Below are positions 17,136 to 25,542 of a stretch of 64,000 nt of DNA, one piece after another. The notes beneath the pieces are model-generated. The model did no database searches, was not told where the DNA came from, and worked only from the letters and a program-made list of their open reading frames with translations. A program made the position numbers and the translations under genes. Numbering within the stretch: the first letter of the stretch is position 1; each line of letters opens with the position of its first letter. Where the stretch lies: assembly GCA_005503165.1 (NCBI GenBank), contig SCNT01000007.1:1-64000 (forward strand), in the 5' to 3' direction. This DNA comes from Sphingomonadaceae bacterium 3R27E2-A. GTDB lineage: Bacteria > Pseudomonadota > Alphaproteobacteria > Sphingomonadales > Sphingomonadaceae.

Positions 17136-17779
17136 ATCGTTCCATCCTGCCTTTCGAGGAGATCGGGATCGATCAGCCCCTGTGACAGTAATGTTTCACG
17201 CGTGAGACGAACGCCGATGGCGCGGCCGCGTTCCAGCGAGGCGGTATCGAGCGCGGCGACGATGCGGTGGATCATCGCATAGCTGCGCTCCATGCGCGGC
17301 ACGATATAGGAAGCGACCCCGGGCGCGAGCGCGATGCCGCGCTGTGCGAAGAGCGCCTCGATCAGGTCGCGCGCGAGGCAGTCGTCGGGCGCGCCGATCG
17401 TCAGCACCGGCACCGCGGTGAGCCGCGAGCGGAGGTCGGGAAGCGCGATGCCCCATTCGGCGGGCGGCGCGTCGGCGATGATCAGCAAAGGCGTGCCGCT
17501 GGCCTGCGCGGCGTTCCAGGCGTGGAAAATCTCTTCTTCGGAGACGCTGTCGTGGCCGTCGATCACGCGCCCGCCGGTGTCGCGCGCAAAGAGCCGCCCC
17601 ATCAGGCTGCGCCCAGAGCCGCGCGGGCCGGTGAGCACCGCGGTGCGCACGGGCCAGGTCGAGACGTGGCGGAGGTAACGCACCGCGTCGGCGTTGCTGG
17701 TGCCGACGATCAGCGGGCCGTCGTTGCTGCCCCCCGCGCTCCAGTCGAGCGGGAGCGCGATCTGTCCCGTGCGCGCCAT
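17126..17779 (-). CDS. hda: Hda-type DnaA homolog (HdaA)
   Basis: A 217-residue AAA+ protein resembling the ATPase core of DnaA but without the DNA-binding domain. In Caulobacter and E. coli such proteins bind the clamp and inactivate DnaA-ATP. The N-terminal QIALPLDW contains the clamp-binding consensus QxxLPL. The P-loop reads GPRGSGRS, with Arg where Walker A usually has Lys. It starts with an ATG that overlaps the stop of the upstream DUF2066 gene (TGATG), and overlaps ppk downstream. Confidence 0.88.
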   Translation of the reverse strand: MARTGQIALPLDWSAGGSNDGPLIVGTSNADAVRYLRHVSTWPVRTAVLTGPRGSGRSLMGRLFARDTGGRVIDGHDSVSEEEIFHAWNAAQASGTPLLIIADAPPAEWGIALPDLRSRLTAVPVLTIGAPDDCLARDLIEALFAQRGIALAPGVASYIVPRMERSYAMIHRIVAALDTASLERGRAIGVRLTRETLLSQGLIDPDLLERQDGTICR

Positions 17780-19047
17780 CAGCGGCTGATCCGCAGCGTG
17801 CTCCCGCCCGCCTGCACCTTGTAGCCGCGCGCTTCGAGCGCGGCCTTGAGGGCGGCGAGATCGCCGCGGAAGGTCACGCGCATCACCGAGGTGCCGCCGA
17901 GCGCGAGGCTGGAGGTCGCCGCCGACTGGACGCCCGCGATGGCGCCGACGGCGCGCTCGGTCGCCGACACCGATTCGACGTCGGGCGAGCTGTACTGGAC
18001 GGTAAAGCTCTGCGCGCCGGCGACAGGGGCGGTCGACACGCTGTTGTCGATTTCTGTCGGCAGCGCGTCGGCGCTTTCGGCGACCTCGGGCAGTTCCTCG
18101 ACTGCGACGGGCTTTTCGAGCACCAGATAGGTGTCGGTGCGCAGCACCCCGGCGGCAAGCGCGTCGGTGTAGATACGGTCCATGCGCGCGACCGCTTTCT
18201 CCATCATGTCGGGCAGCGCGGCGGGGCTCGGTCCGGTCATGGTGAAACCGCCGATCAGCTTGTTGTCGGGGCCGAAGCGCGCGGTGAAATGGCCGGTGAT
18301 CGGACCGCCGGGATAGCTGTATTCGACCCGCGCGATCGGCACGAGCACGTCGGCGGCGCCATATTGGTCGAGGATCACGCGCCACCAGACGCGGCCGCGG
18401 CGGCCGACCTGCCCCGCATTGAGCAGCAAGGTATCGGCGCCGGTGCCCGCGGTGCGGACATAGTCGATCGCGCTTTGCCCCGTATTATATTCGGCCCAGG
18501 CGCGCTGCCAGGCGCTGCGCTGTTCGAACACCTGCTGCATGCCGTCGATCGAATAGACGGGGATGACGAGCAATGGCGGCGAGCGGAGCGTGCGCCCGCT
18601 GACGCCCAGGATCTGCCCCGCACGCACGCGGTCGAACTGGACGCCGAGCTTTGCGACATAGCGGCGCGGGCCGATTTGTTCTTCCTCGACGACGATCGCG
18701 GTGACGATGCCGTCGAGCACCGAATCGCCGAGCGCGGGGCCGTCGGTGCCGTTGGTCGCACGATAGAGCTGCGCCCAGCCCTTGCGCTGCGCCTCGCGCC
18801 AGCCCTTGCTGCGCGCGTCGTCGGCGTTGTCGCCGGTGACGTCGACGAGGATGCCGCTGGTCAGGAAGTCGCCGCTGCTGTTGATCGGGGTGATGCCGCG
18901 GTTGCCGCGGCCGATCTGTCCCTGCACCACCCCGACGACCAGTGCGAGCGCGAGGAGCGCCAGAATCGCGGCAATCCGCCGGTCGCGGCGCAAGATGCCT
19001 GCGAGGTCGAAGCGGGGGGCGAAACGGGAGGGCGCGGCCGAAATCAT
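17779..19047 (-). CDS. DUF2066-type membrane-anchored protein
   Basis: A protein of about 422 residues with a single transmembrane helix near residues 25-45 ([19 protein letters not shown]) and a large, presumably periplasmic domain. It matches what I know of DUF2066 proteins, which lie between purM and hda in many proteobacteria; its function is unknown. A GTG at 19050 sits directly before the ATG at 19047; I chose the ATG. It is divergent from purM (85-nt gap) and translationally coupled to hda through TGATG. Confidence 0.8.
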   Translation of the reverse strand: MISAAPSRFAPRFDLAGILRRDRRIAAILALLALALVVGVVQGQIGRGNRGITPINSSGDFLTSGILVDVTGDNADDARSKGWREAQRKGWAQLYRATNGTDGPALGDSVLDGIVTAIVVEEEQIGPRRYVAKLGVQFDRVRAGQILGVSGRTLRSPPLLVIPVYSIDGMQQVFEQRSAWQRAWAEYNTGQSAIDYVRTAGTGADTLLLNAGQVGRRGRVWWRVILDQYGAADVLVPIARVEYSYPGGPITGHFTARFGPDNKLIGGFTMTGPSPAALPDMMEKAVARMDRIYTDALAAGVLRTDTYLVLEKPVAVEELPEVAESADALPTEIDNSVSTAPVAGAQSFTVQYSSPDVESVSATERAVGAIAGVQSAATSSLALGGTSVMRVTFRGDLAALKAALEARGYKVQAGGSTLRISR

Positions 19048-19132
19048 CACTTCTCTATGCTCTGCCCCGAACCCGCGTCGGGGACAAGGAAATCATGGCA
19101 TTTGTCGGCTGGAACCGTTAGTCGCGCGTGCC

Positions 19133-20251
19133 ATGGATTCCAAGCAGAACAAGTCGGACGGGCAACCCGCCGCATACACTTATTCCCAGGCCGGCGTTTC
19201 GATCGACGCCGGCAATGCGCTGGTCCGTGCCATCGCCCCGCTCGCCCGCGCGACGCGCCGTCCGGGCGCCGACGCCGACCTCGGCGGATTCGGCGGCTTC
19301 TTCGACCTGAAGGCGGCGGGGTTCAGCGATCCCCTGCTCGTCGCGGCGAACGACGGCGTGGGCACCAAGCTCAAGCTCGCGATCGAATCGGGGCGGCATG
19401 ACGGGGTCGGCATCGACCTGGTCGCGATGTGCGTCAACGACCTGATCGTGCAGGGCGCCGAGCCGCTCTTCTTCCTCGATTATTATGCGACCGGCAAGCT
19501 CGACAACGACGTCGCGACCGCGGTCGTCGCGAGCATCGCCGAGGGGTGCAAGCAGGCGGGCTGCGCGCTGATCGGCGGCGAGACCGCCGAGATGCCGGGG
19601 ATGTACAGCGAGGGCGACTACGACCTCGCGGGCTTCTGCGTCGGCGCGGTCGAGCGCCACGCGGTGCTGACCGCCGACAAGGTCGCCGCGGGCGATATCA
19701 TCCTGGGGCTCGCCTCGTCGGGGGTGCATTCGAACGGCTTTTCGCTCGTGCGGCGGCTGGCGGCGGACAAGGGCTGGAAGCTCGACCGCCCTGCCCTGTT
19801 CGACCAGGAAGTGCTGCTGATCGACGCGCTGATGGCGCCGACACGCATCTATGTGAAGAGCCTCCTGCCGCTGGTAAAAACCGGCAAGATCCACGCGCTG
19901 GCGCATGTCACCGGGGGCGGGTTGCTCGAGAATATCCCGCGGATTCTGCCCGCCGACCTGCACGCCTTCGTCGACGCCGATGCGTGGGACCAGCCGCGGG
20001 TGATGGCCTTCCTGCAGGCGCAGGGGGCTATCGAGCCAGAGGAAATGGCGCGCACCTTCAACTGCGGGATCGGCATGGCGGTGGTCGTCGCCGAAGCCGA
20101 TGTTGCCGAGGTCGCCGCGGCGCTGGAAGCCGCGGGGGAGACGGTGCTGCGCATCGGGCATATCGGCGAAGGGCCGAAGGGCTGCACGGTGTCGGGCGGG
20201 GCCGAGACATGGAGCGCCATGGGCGCGTGGAGCGCGACGCATCATGCATAG
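19133..20251 (+). CDS. purM: Phosphoribosylformylglycinamidine cyclo-ligase
   Basis: Closes the imidazole ring to make aminoimidazole ribotide in purine synthesis. The 372-residue protein has the PurM hallmarks: [12 protein letters not shown] at the start, [22 protein letters not shown], and the AIRS C-terminal part ([18 protein letters not shown] segment [16 protein letters not shown]). The frame is open upstream, but the ATG at 19133 gives the family N-terminus. purN follows after a 141-nt gap filled by a hairpin repeat. Confidence 0.97.
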   Translation: MDSKQNKSDGQPAAYTYSQAGVSIDAGNALVRAIAPLARATRRPGADADLGGFGGFFDLKAAGFSDPLLVAANDGVGTKLKLAIESGRHDGVGIDLVAMCVNDLIVQGAEPLFFLDYYATGKLDNDVATAVVASIAEGCKQAGCALIGGETAEMPGMYSEGDYDLAGFCVGAVERHAVLTADKVAAGDIILGLASSGVHSNGFSLVRRLAADKGWKLDRPALFDQEVLLIDALMAPTRIYVKSLLPLVKTGKIHALAHVTGGGLLENIPRILPADLHAFVDADAWDQPRVMAFLQAQGAIEPEEMARTFNCGIGMAVVVAEADVAEVAAALEAAGETVLRIGHIGEGPKGCTVSGGAETWSAMGAWSATHHA

Positions 20252-20252
20252 G

Positions 20253-20388
20253 ATCCTCCCTGTTGCGAAGCAATGGGGAGGTGGCGGCCCCGCAGGGGCT
20301 GACGGAGGGGCTGATAGCGCGGCGGAATCGCCCCTCCACCACCGCTTCGCGGCGGTTCCCCTCCCCATCGCTTCGCCACAGGGAGGAT
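20253..20388. repeat. Hairpin repeat, family B copy 1, between purM and purN
   Basis: The 29-nt arms 20253-20281 and 20360-20388 are complementary at 27 positions and include CCTCCCTGT and GGGGAGG. The interior holds further complementary blocks (CCGCAGGGGCTGACGGAGGGG against CCCCTCCACC). The right arm contains the purN ribosome-binding site. Related elements occur at 39676-39867 and 56519-56628. Confidence 0.88.
20380..20387 (+). promoter_or_regulatory. purN ribosome-binding site inside a hairpin arm
   Basis: AGGGAGGA ends 5 nt before the purN ATG at 20393 and is a strong Shine-Dalgarno site. All eight bases lie in the right arm of the 20253-20388 inverted repeat, so the folded RNA would hide it. 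Confidence 0.7.
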
Positions 20389-20392
20389 TTTA

Positions 20393-21340
20393 ATGAAAGC
20401 CCGCGTTGCCGTCCTGATCTCGGGCGCCGGGACCAATATGGCGGCGCTGCTCTATGCCGCGAAGGCCGACACCTGCCCGTACGAACTGGTGCTGGTCGCG
20501 AGCAACGATCCCGACGCGCCGGGGCTGGCGATCGCCGAAGCCGAGGGCATTGCGACGTGGAGCCTGTCGCACAAGGGGCTGAACCGCGATGCCTTCGACG
20601 CGCTGGTCGACGAACAATTACGCGCGACAAAGGCCGAGTTCGTCGCGCTCGCGGGCTATATGCGCATATTGAGCGACGATTTCGTGGCGAAATGGGCGGG
20701 CAAGATGGTCAATATCCATCCGAGCCTGCTGCCGCTCTACAAGGGGCTGAACACGCATGCGCACGCGATCGAGGCGGGCGACCGCTTCGGCGGCTGCAGC
20801 GTGCATATCGTCACCCCCGGCGTCGACGACGGCCCGGTGCTGGCGCAGACGCCGGTCGCGATCGTGCCCGGCGACACGGTCGAAAGCCTCGCGGCGCGGG
20901 TACGCTTCGCCGAACACCAGCTCTATCCCGCCACCCTCGCCGCGTTCGTGACGCGCGAGCGCTCGCCCGATTATCTGCGCAGCCGCGTGCGCGAGCTCGC
21001 GCTGGCGCTGCCCGAGGCCGACGAGGTCACTTCGCACGGCATGCCCTGCTTCGGGATCGTGAAGGGCAAGAAATTCGCCTATTTCACCGAGGATCATCAC
21101 GGCGACGGCAAGGTCGCGCTGCTGGTCAAGATCAGCGGCGCCGACGAGCAGGCCGCCTTGATCGAGATGGACGAGGCGCGCTATTACCGACCCGCCTATT
21201 TCGGCGACAGCTGGGTCGGCATCCGGCTGGACCTCGGCGACACCGACTGGGACGCGATCGGCGAATGGCTGCGCAAGAGCTGGCTCGCGGTCGCGCCGAA
21301 GAAGCTGGCGGGGCTGATGGGGGCCGCGGAGGAGTTTTGA
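20393..21340 (+). CDS. purN: GAR transformylase PurN fused to a YjbR/MmcQ-like domain
   Basis: Formylates glycinamide ribonucleotide in purine synthesis. Residues 1 to about 195 are PurN: ISGAGTNMAALL near the N-terminus, the catalytic NIHPSLLP (Asn107, His109) and GVDDGPVL (Asp145). PurN proteins usually end near 190-215 residues; this one has 315. The extra C-terminus (about residues 200-310: RVRELALALPEADEVTSHGM, GKKFAYFTED, DSWVGIRLDLGDTDWDAI) looks like the small YjbR/MmcQ DNA-binding-like family. No stop or frameshift separates them. A lipoprotein gene begins 2 nt downstream. The role of the fused domain is unknown. Confidence 0.92.
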   Translation: MKARVAVLISGAGTNMAALLYAAKADTCPYELVLVASNDPDAPGLAIAEAEGIATWSLSHKGLNRDAFDALVDEQLRATKAEFVALAGYMRILSDDFVAKWAGKMVNIHPSLLPLYKGLNTHAHAIEAGDRFGGCSVHIVTPGVDDGPVLAQTPVAIVPGDTVESLAARVRFAEHQLYPATLAAFVTRERSPDYLRSRVRELALALPEADEVTSHGMPCFGIVKGKKFAYFTEDHHGDGKVALLVKISGADEQAALIEMDEARYYRPAYFGDSWVGIRLDLGDTDWDAIGEWLRKSWLAVAPKKLAGLMGAAEEF

Positions 21341-21342
21341 CG

Positions 21343-21969
21343 ATGCGGTTGTGCGCGGCGCTGTTGATCCTCACGTTAAGCGGCTGTAGCATAGCCGTTT
21401 CGGACAAGCCGATGCTGACCGCCGCCGATACCGCCGGCGCGCCGCAATTCGCGGACGGCGTATGGCTGATGCCCGAATTCGACGAGGAGGTGGATTGCGC
21501 GGTCGATACCGCCAGGCCGGTGTCGAGCTGGCCCGACTGCGCGACCTGGGCGCTGCACAAGGACGGCCGGTGGTTCGCGCGCGAGGGCGATAGCGGGATC
21601 GCAACCAAGGCGGTGCCGCGTGAGGCCATCGTGGTCTCGAACGGCGACATCGCGATCGTCCAGCTCGAATCCGAGCCTGAAGACGGCAAAGTCGATCCGA
21701 CGCCTTTCACCTTCATCGCCTTCGACAACAAGCCCGCCGCAACGGCGCCGCTGCGCACGCTCGGCTTCTGGATCGTAATGTGCGGCAAATATGAGCCCGT
21801 CGAGGGCGCCGCCGAGGATGACGCCAACAAATTGGTGCGCTTTCCCGGCTTCGACGAGAAATGCCGGCCCGATTCGGTTGCCACCTTGCGCGCCGCCGCC
21901 GCGGCGAGCCGCCCCGCGCCGGATTTTACGCTACCCCGTTTCGGTTGGGTACGCCCCGCGCTGGATTAG
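21343..21969 (+). CDS. Hypothetical lipoprotein
   Basis: A 208-residue protein with a lipoprotein signal peptide: hydrophobic stretch LCAALLILTLSGC with the lipobox Cys at residue 15. The mature part has several cysteines (EVDCAVD, WPDCATWAL, IVMCGKYE, DEKCRPD) that may pair. No family is recognised. It starts 2 nt after purN, so it is co-transcribed, although a purine role seems unlikely. The ORF frame extends far upstream through purM in another frame; the ATG at 21343 fits the signal peptide. Confidence 0.78.
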   Translation: MRLCAALLILTLSGCSIAVSDKPMLTAADTAGAPQFADGVWLMPEFDEEVDCAVDTARPVSSWPDCATWALHKDGRWFAREGDSGIATKAVPREAIVVSNGDIAIVQLESEPEDGKVDPTPFTFIAFDNKPAATAPLRTLGFWIVMCGKYEPVEGAAEDDANKLVRFPGFDEKCRPDSVATLRAAAAASRPAPDFTLPRFGWVRPALD

Positions 21970-21974
21970 CGCGC

Positions 21975-22175
21975 TCAGTCGATGCTCTTGATCTCACGTC
22001 CCGAATGCGAGCGAATCAGCGACAGCGCATCCTCGAGCGAACGCGTCTTGCCGATGTCGGACTTGTCGTTCAGCAGCAGCTTCACCTTCACGCGGCGCAC
22101 ATAAAAAGTGCCGTCATATTCGCCGATTTCGTAAAGATTGCCGCCCTGCACCGCGACCGATCTTGTTCTGCCCAT
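21975..22175 (-). CDS. Small hypothetical protein (66 aa)
   Basis: A 66-residue basic protein with a beta-strand-rich start (VQGGNLYEIGEYDGTFYVRR) and a helix (TRSLEDALSLIRSHSG). It converges on the lipoprotein gene, with stop codons 5 nt apart. The amphipathic pattern and clean start support a real gene, but there is no recognised domain. It lies downstream of ndk, separated from it by ndk's terminator. Confidence 0.6.
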   Translation of the reverse strand: MGRTRSVAVQGGNLYEIGEYDGTFYVRRVKVKLLLNDKSDIGKTRSLEDALSLIRSHSGREIKSID

Positions 22176-22222
22176 TCCCCCTCCCCCGCGATCAGATTAG
22201 TAGCGCCGCGGATCAAAGAAAA

Positions 22223-22248
22223 GGGCCGCCGGATCGTTCCGGCGGCCC
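22223..22248 (-). terminator. Intrinsic terminator of ndk
   Basis: A perfect 11-bp stem (GGGCCGCCGGA with its complement) and TCGT loop lie 25 nt after the ndk stop codon. On the minus strand it is followed by TTTTCTTTG, as expected of a rho-independent terminator. Confidence 0.8.
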
Positions 22249-22272
22249 CGATTTCTGCGTCGCGCGAAGCGA

Positions 22273-22695
22273 TCAGCCCACGATTTCTTCGGGCTTGAAG
22301 AAATAGGCGATTTCGATCGCGGCGTTCTCGTCGCTATCCGAGCCGTGGACGGTGTTCGCCTCGATGCTCTCGGCCAGTTCCTTGCGGATCGTGCCCGGAG
22401 CGGCGTCCTTGGGGTTGGTCGCGCCCATGATGTCGCGGTTGCGCTGCATCGCGTCTTCGCCCTCGAGGACCTGGACGACGACCGGGCCGCTGATCATGAA
22501 GTCGACCAGTTCGCCGAAGAAGGGGCGTTCCTTGTGGACCGCATAGAAGCCCTCGGCCTGTTCGCGGGTCATGTGGATGCGCTTCGAGGCGACGACGCGC
22601 AGGCCGGCGTCTTCCAGCATCTTGGTGACCGCGCCGGTCAGGTTGCGGCGCGTCGCGTCGGGCTTGATGATCGAAAAGGTGCGGGTGACCGCCAT
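22273..22695 (-). CDS. ndk: Nucleoside diphosphate kinase
   Basis: Balances NTP and dNTP pools by phosphate transfer through a histidine. The 140-residue length is typical. Motifs are [15 protein letters not shown] at the start, and [20 protein letters not shown] near the end with the phosphorylated His in NTVHGSDS. It is a single-gene unit, to judge from its terminator and the 100-nt gap upstream. Confidence 0.97.
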   Translation of the reverse strand: MAVTRTFSIIKPDATRRNLTGAVTKMLEDAGLRVVASKRIHMTREQAEGFYAVHKERPFFGELVDFMISGPVVVQVLEGEDAMQRNRDIMGATNPKDAAPGTIRKELAESIEANTVHGSDSDENAAIEIAYFFKPEEIVG

Positions 22696-22795
22696 GGGAA
22701 AGCTCCTGCGTTGGTGTGTTCTATGATGCGCGCGCCTCTAGCCGCGCTTTCGCTGCACCGCAAGGCGGGATGGACGGCCGCGTGGCGGCGCAGGC

Positions 22796-23320
22796 TCAGC
22801 CGCCGCCGCCGTAAGTCACCGCGCCGGTGACTTTGCCGCCCTGCTGCGTCGCGGTGACATGGACGCCGTTCTTGCCCTCGCCGCCCTTTTCGGCGCCGAA
22901 CATCAGCGTGTCGCCCGCGCTGACCTCGCTCGTGACCTTCATCCCCGCGGCCTCGGCCTGCTTGCGGAAGTGCGCGATGACGTCGGCGGCCTTGCCCTCG
23001 ACCTCGAAGCTCGCGAGGCCGCTGGCGCCGTCCTTGCCCGTGGTCGCCATGCCGCCGGTCATCTTCGACCCCGGATAGGGGGTGAAGCCCGCGGGCAGCT
23101 TGGCGGCGACCCCGCCGCCGAAGCTCATCTCGCCGTCGGCGGTCTTGATACTGACCTTGCCCTCGTCGCCGTCGGCGCTGGTCGTGACCTTGTAATCGGC
23201 GGTCTCGCCGGTTTCGGGGTCGGTGTAGCTGCCACTGGCGACCTCCTTTTCCGACTGCGAGCCGCAGGCGGCGAGGAAAAGCGCGGAGGCGGCGAGAAGG
23301 ATCGACGGGCCTTTGGTCAT
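22796..23320 (-). CDS. Hypothetical lipoprotein
   Basis: A 174-residue protein with a lipobox (LFLAACGS) that predicts lipidation at Cys about residue 20. The mature domain is Gly, Lys and Thr rich (KVTTSADGDEGKVSIKTADG, then FTPYPGSKMTGGMATTGKDG), with a likely amphipathic segment (VIAHFRKQAEAAGMKV). It resembles uncharacterised sphingomonad lipoproteins; no function is assigned. AGGAG six nt before the ATG at 23320 supports that start over the adjacent GTG at 23323. Confidence 0.75.
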   Translation of the reverse strand: MTKGPSILLAASALFLAACGSQSEKEVASGSYTDPETGETADYKVTTSADGDEGKVSIKTADGEMSFGGGVAAKLPAGFTPYPGSKMTGGMATTGKDGASGLASFEVEGKAADVIAHFRKQAEAAGMKVTSEVSAGDTLMFGAEKGGEGKNGVHVTATQQGGKVTGAVTYGGGG

Positions 23321-23392
23321 CACATGCTCCTGTTGCTGTTCGCTTATTCCCTAGCCGTTGGAGCGTCCGGGCGAGGTGACCGGGGTCACAGC

Positions 23393-23842
23393 CTAGGGGC
23401 CCTCGCTCCAGCGGCCATTTTCGTCCTGTTTCCAGAAGCGGTTGTCGACATCCTCGCGCACCGCGAGCGCGCGCCACAGCGCGCGGGCGTCGTCGATGCG
23501 GCTGTTGTCGAAGAAGAGGAAGGTCCGTTCGAACCCCAGCGCTTCCTCGCGCCATTCGCCGTCGGCGAGCGCGAGATGCGTCGCGCGATTGGGCGGTACG
23601 GCGGCGAGCGTGCCCGCGATGAGGATCGGCTCGATCGCCTCGTCGGGCGAGCCCGCGGCGCCGTGCGGCAGGAAGCTCGCCGGCTGGAGGGTCCACAGCG
23701 CCTCGTCGATCGCCTGCCGCTGCATCGCGGGGCCCGCGACGACGAGCAGCCGGTCGCCGTTGGCGAGGACGCGCGTTGCCACAGCGGGAAGCACGCGCTC
23801 GACCGGGTCGCGGGTCAGGCGGTAGAAGTCGACGCGGGGCAT
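23393..23842 (-). CDS. holC: DNA polymerase III chi subunit
   Basis: Links the clamp loader to SSB in the replisome. The 149-residue protein matches the HolC fold: VDFYRLTRDPVERVLPAVA at the N-terminus, a P-loop-like region GDRLLVVAG, and FERTFLFFDN in the C-terminal part. It lies after pepA on the same strand; pepA-holC adjacency is common in proteobacteria. A 91-bp hairpin repeat fills the gap between them. Confidence 0.9.
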   Translation of the reverse strand: MPRVDFYRLTRDPVERVLPAVATRVLANGDRLLVVAGPAMQRQAIDEALWTLQPASFLPHGAAGSPDEAIEPILIAGTLAAVPPNRATHLALADGEWREEALGFERTFLFFDNSRIDDARALWRALAVREDVDNRFWKQDENGRWSEGP

Positions 23843-23850
23843 GCCGGTTA

Positions 23851-23941
23851 CGTCGCCCCCGCGAAGGCGGGGGCCGCTGGCGGTTTACGCGGCGACAAGG
23901 GATCAAGCCCTCCAGCGGCCCCCGCCTTTGCGGGGGCGACG
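23851..23941. repeat. Hairpin repeat, family D
   Basis: Arms of 30 nt (23851-23880 and 23912-23941, one mismatch) with the core CGCCCCCGCGAAGGCGGGGG. Each arm also has internal symmetry (CCCCCGC, GCGGGGG). It lies between pepA and holC and would be transcribed in the pepA-holC mRNA. Confidence 0.9.
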
Positions 23942-23969
23942 AGTTTCTGCAATGACGAGGTTGGTAACA

Positions 23970-25412
23970 TCACCCCTCGAAATTATCCGCGACAAACCGG
24001 TCGAGCAGGCGCACGCCATAACCGGTCGCGCCCTTGGCATAGACCGGACCTTCCTTGTCGTGCCAGGCCATGCCCGCAATATCGAGATGCGCCCATTTGA
24101 CGCCGTCGTCGACGAAGCGCTTGATGAACTGCGCTGCGGTGATCGAGCCGCCCTCGCGCGGGCCGACATTCTTCATGTCGGCGATCGGGCTGTCGATCAG
24201 CTTGTCGTAGGCGGCCGACAGCGGGAAGCGCCAGAGCTTGTTGTTCGACGCCTCGCCCGCGGCGATCAGCTGGCCGGCGAGACCGTCGTCATTGGCGAAA
24301 ATGCCCGCATATTCATGGCCCAGCGAGATCACCATCGCGCCGGTCAGCGTCGCGAGGTCGACGATCACCGAAGGCTCGTAGACTTTCTGCGTCCAGGTGA
24401 CCGCGTCGCAGAGCACGAGGCGGCCTTCGGCGTCGGTGTTGAGCACCTCGACCGTCTGGCCCGACATGGTGGTGACGATATCGCCGGGGCGCATCGCATT
24501 GCCGTCGGGCATGTTTTCGACGAGGCCCACGATGCCGACGACATTCGCCTTGGCCTTGCGCCCGGCGATCGCCTTCATCGCGCCCGCGACCGCGCCCGCG
24601 CCGCCCATGTCCCATTTCATCATGTCCATGCCGGCGGCGGGCTTGATGCTGATGCCGCCGGTGTCGAAGGTCACGCCCTTGCCGACGAAGGCGATCGGCT
24701 TGGCGCCCGGCTCGCCGCCGTTCCAGCGCATCGCGAGCAGCCGCGGCGGGCGCGTCGAGCCCTGCGCGACGCCGAGCAAAGCGCCCATGCCGAGCGCCTT
24801 CATCTGGCGCTCGTCGAGCACCTCGAGTTCGACGCCGAGGTCAGCGAGATGCTGGCAGCGCTCGACGAAGCTTTCGGGATAGAGGATGTTCGGCGGTTCG
24901 GCGACGAGCGTCTGGGTGAAGGCGACACCCTCCGCAATCGCCTGCGCCTCGGCCCAGCCCGCCGGCGTGCCGCCGGGCGCAGCGATGATCACCGTCTGGA
25001 GGCTGGGCTTCGCAGTGTCGGTGAGGCGGGTGCGATAGGTGTCGAGACGCCAGTTCCGGAGCAGCGCGCCGGTCGCGAAGGCGAGGACATCCTGCGCATC
25101 GCTCTCGCCCGCGCTCGCGAAATCGACATGCACCGTCGCGACGCCGCTGGTCTGGAGTTTCGCTGTCAGCGCCGCACCGCCGCGCTCGAGATCCTGCACC
25201 GATCCTTCGCCGATGCCGACGAGCAGCAGCCGCTTCGCCTTGTCGCCGTCGATCGCCGCGGTTTCTGCGACCGATCCCGCCGCGCCGTCGAAGCGCGCCT
25301 GCGCCGCCGCGGCGCCGAGCAGCGCGCCGAGCGCGGCGGCACCGCCCTTGCGGACCGGGAAAGCGACGACGCCGGCAGACGCATCGATTTGCGCGACAAA
25401 CTGAATGTCCAT
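23970..25412 (-). CDS. pepA: Leucyl aminopeptidase (M17)
   Basis: A cytosolic metallo-aminopeptidase that removes N-terminal residues from peptides. The 480-residue protein has a variable N-terminal domain and the conserved M17 catalytic domain: VGKGVTFDTGGISIKP, KWDMGGAGAVAGAM, and the signature NTDAEGRLVLCDA. All metal-ligand motifs look intact. In some bacteria PepA also binds DNA. It is divergent from lptD over a 130-nt gap. Confidence 0.96.
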   Translation of the reverse strand: MDIQFVAQIDASAGVVAFPVRKGGAAALGALLGAAAAQARFDGAAGSVAETAAIDGDKAKRLLLVGIGEGSVQDLERGGAALTAKLQTSGVATVHVDFASAGESDAQDVLAFATGALLRNWRLDTYRTRLTDTAKPSLQTVIIAAPGGTPAGWAEAQAIAEGVAFTQTLVAEPPNILYPESFVERCQHLADLGVELEVLDERQMKALGMGALLGVAQGSTRPPRLLAMRWNGGEPGAKPIAFVGKGVTFDTGGISIKPAAGMDMMKWDMGGAGAVAGAMKAIAGRKAKANVVGIVGLVENMPDGNAMRPGDIVTTMSGQTVEVLNTDAEGRLVLCDAVTWTQKVYEPSVIVDLATLTGAMVISLGHEYAGIFANDDGLAGQLIAAGEASNNKLWRFPLSAAYDKLIDSPIADMKNVGPREGGSITAAQFIKRFVDDGVKWAHLDIAGMAWHDKEGPVYAKGATGYGVRLLDRFVADNFEG

Positions 25413-25542
25413 CTTTTGACTCTCTTATGCGATGATTGATTGGAACGTGCCGGACCGATAGGGGTTTCGCTTGCGAGTTGCAAAAACAAAGCTGGGGGTC
25501 CAATCGGCCCCCAGGCTCCAGGCGATGGGACAAAGGGATTAG

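Noticed and set aside
15135..17282. A 715-codon plus-strand frame
   Set aside because: Antisense to ppk, with no recognisable motif.
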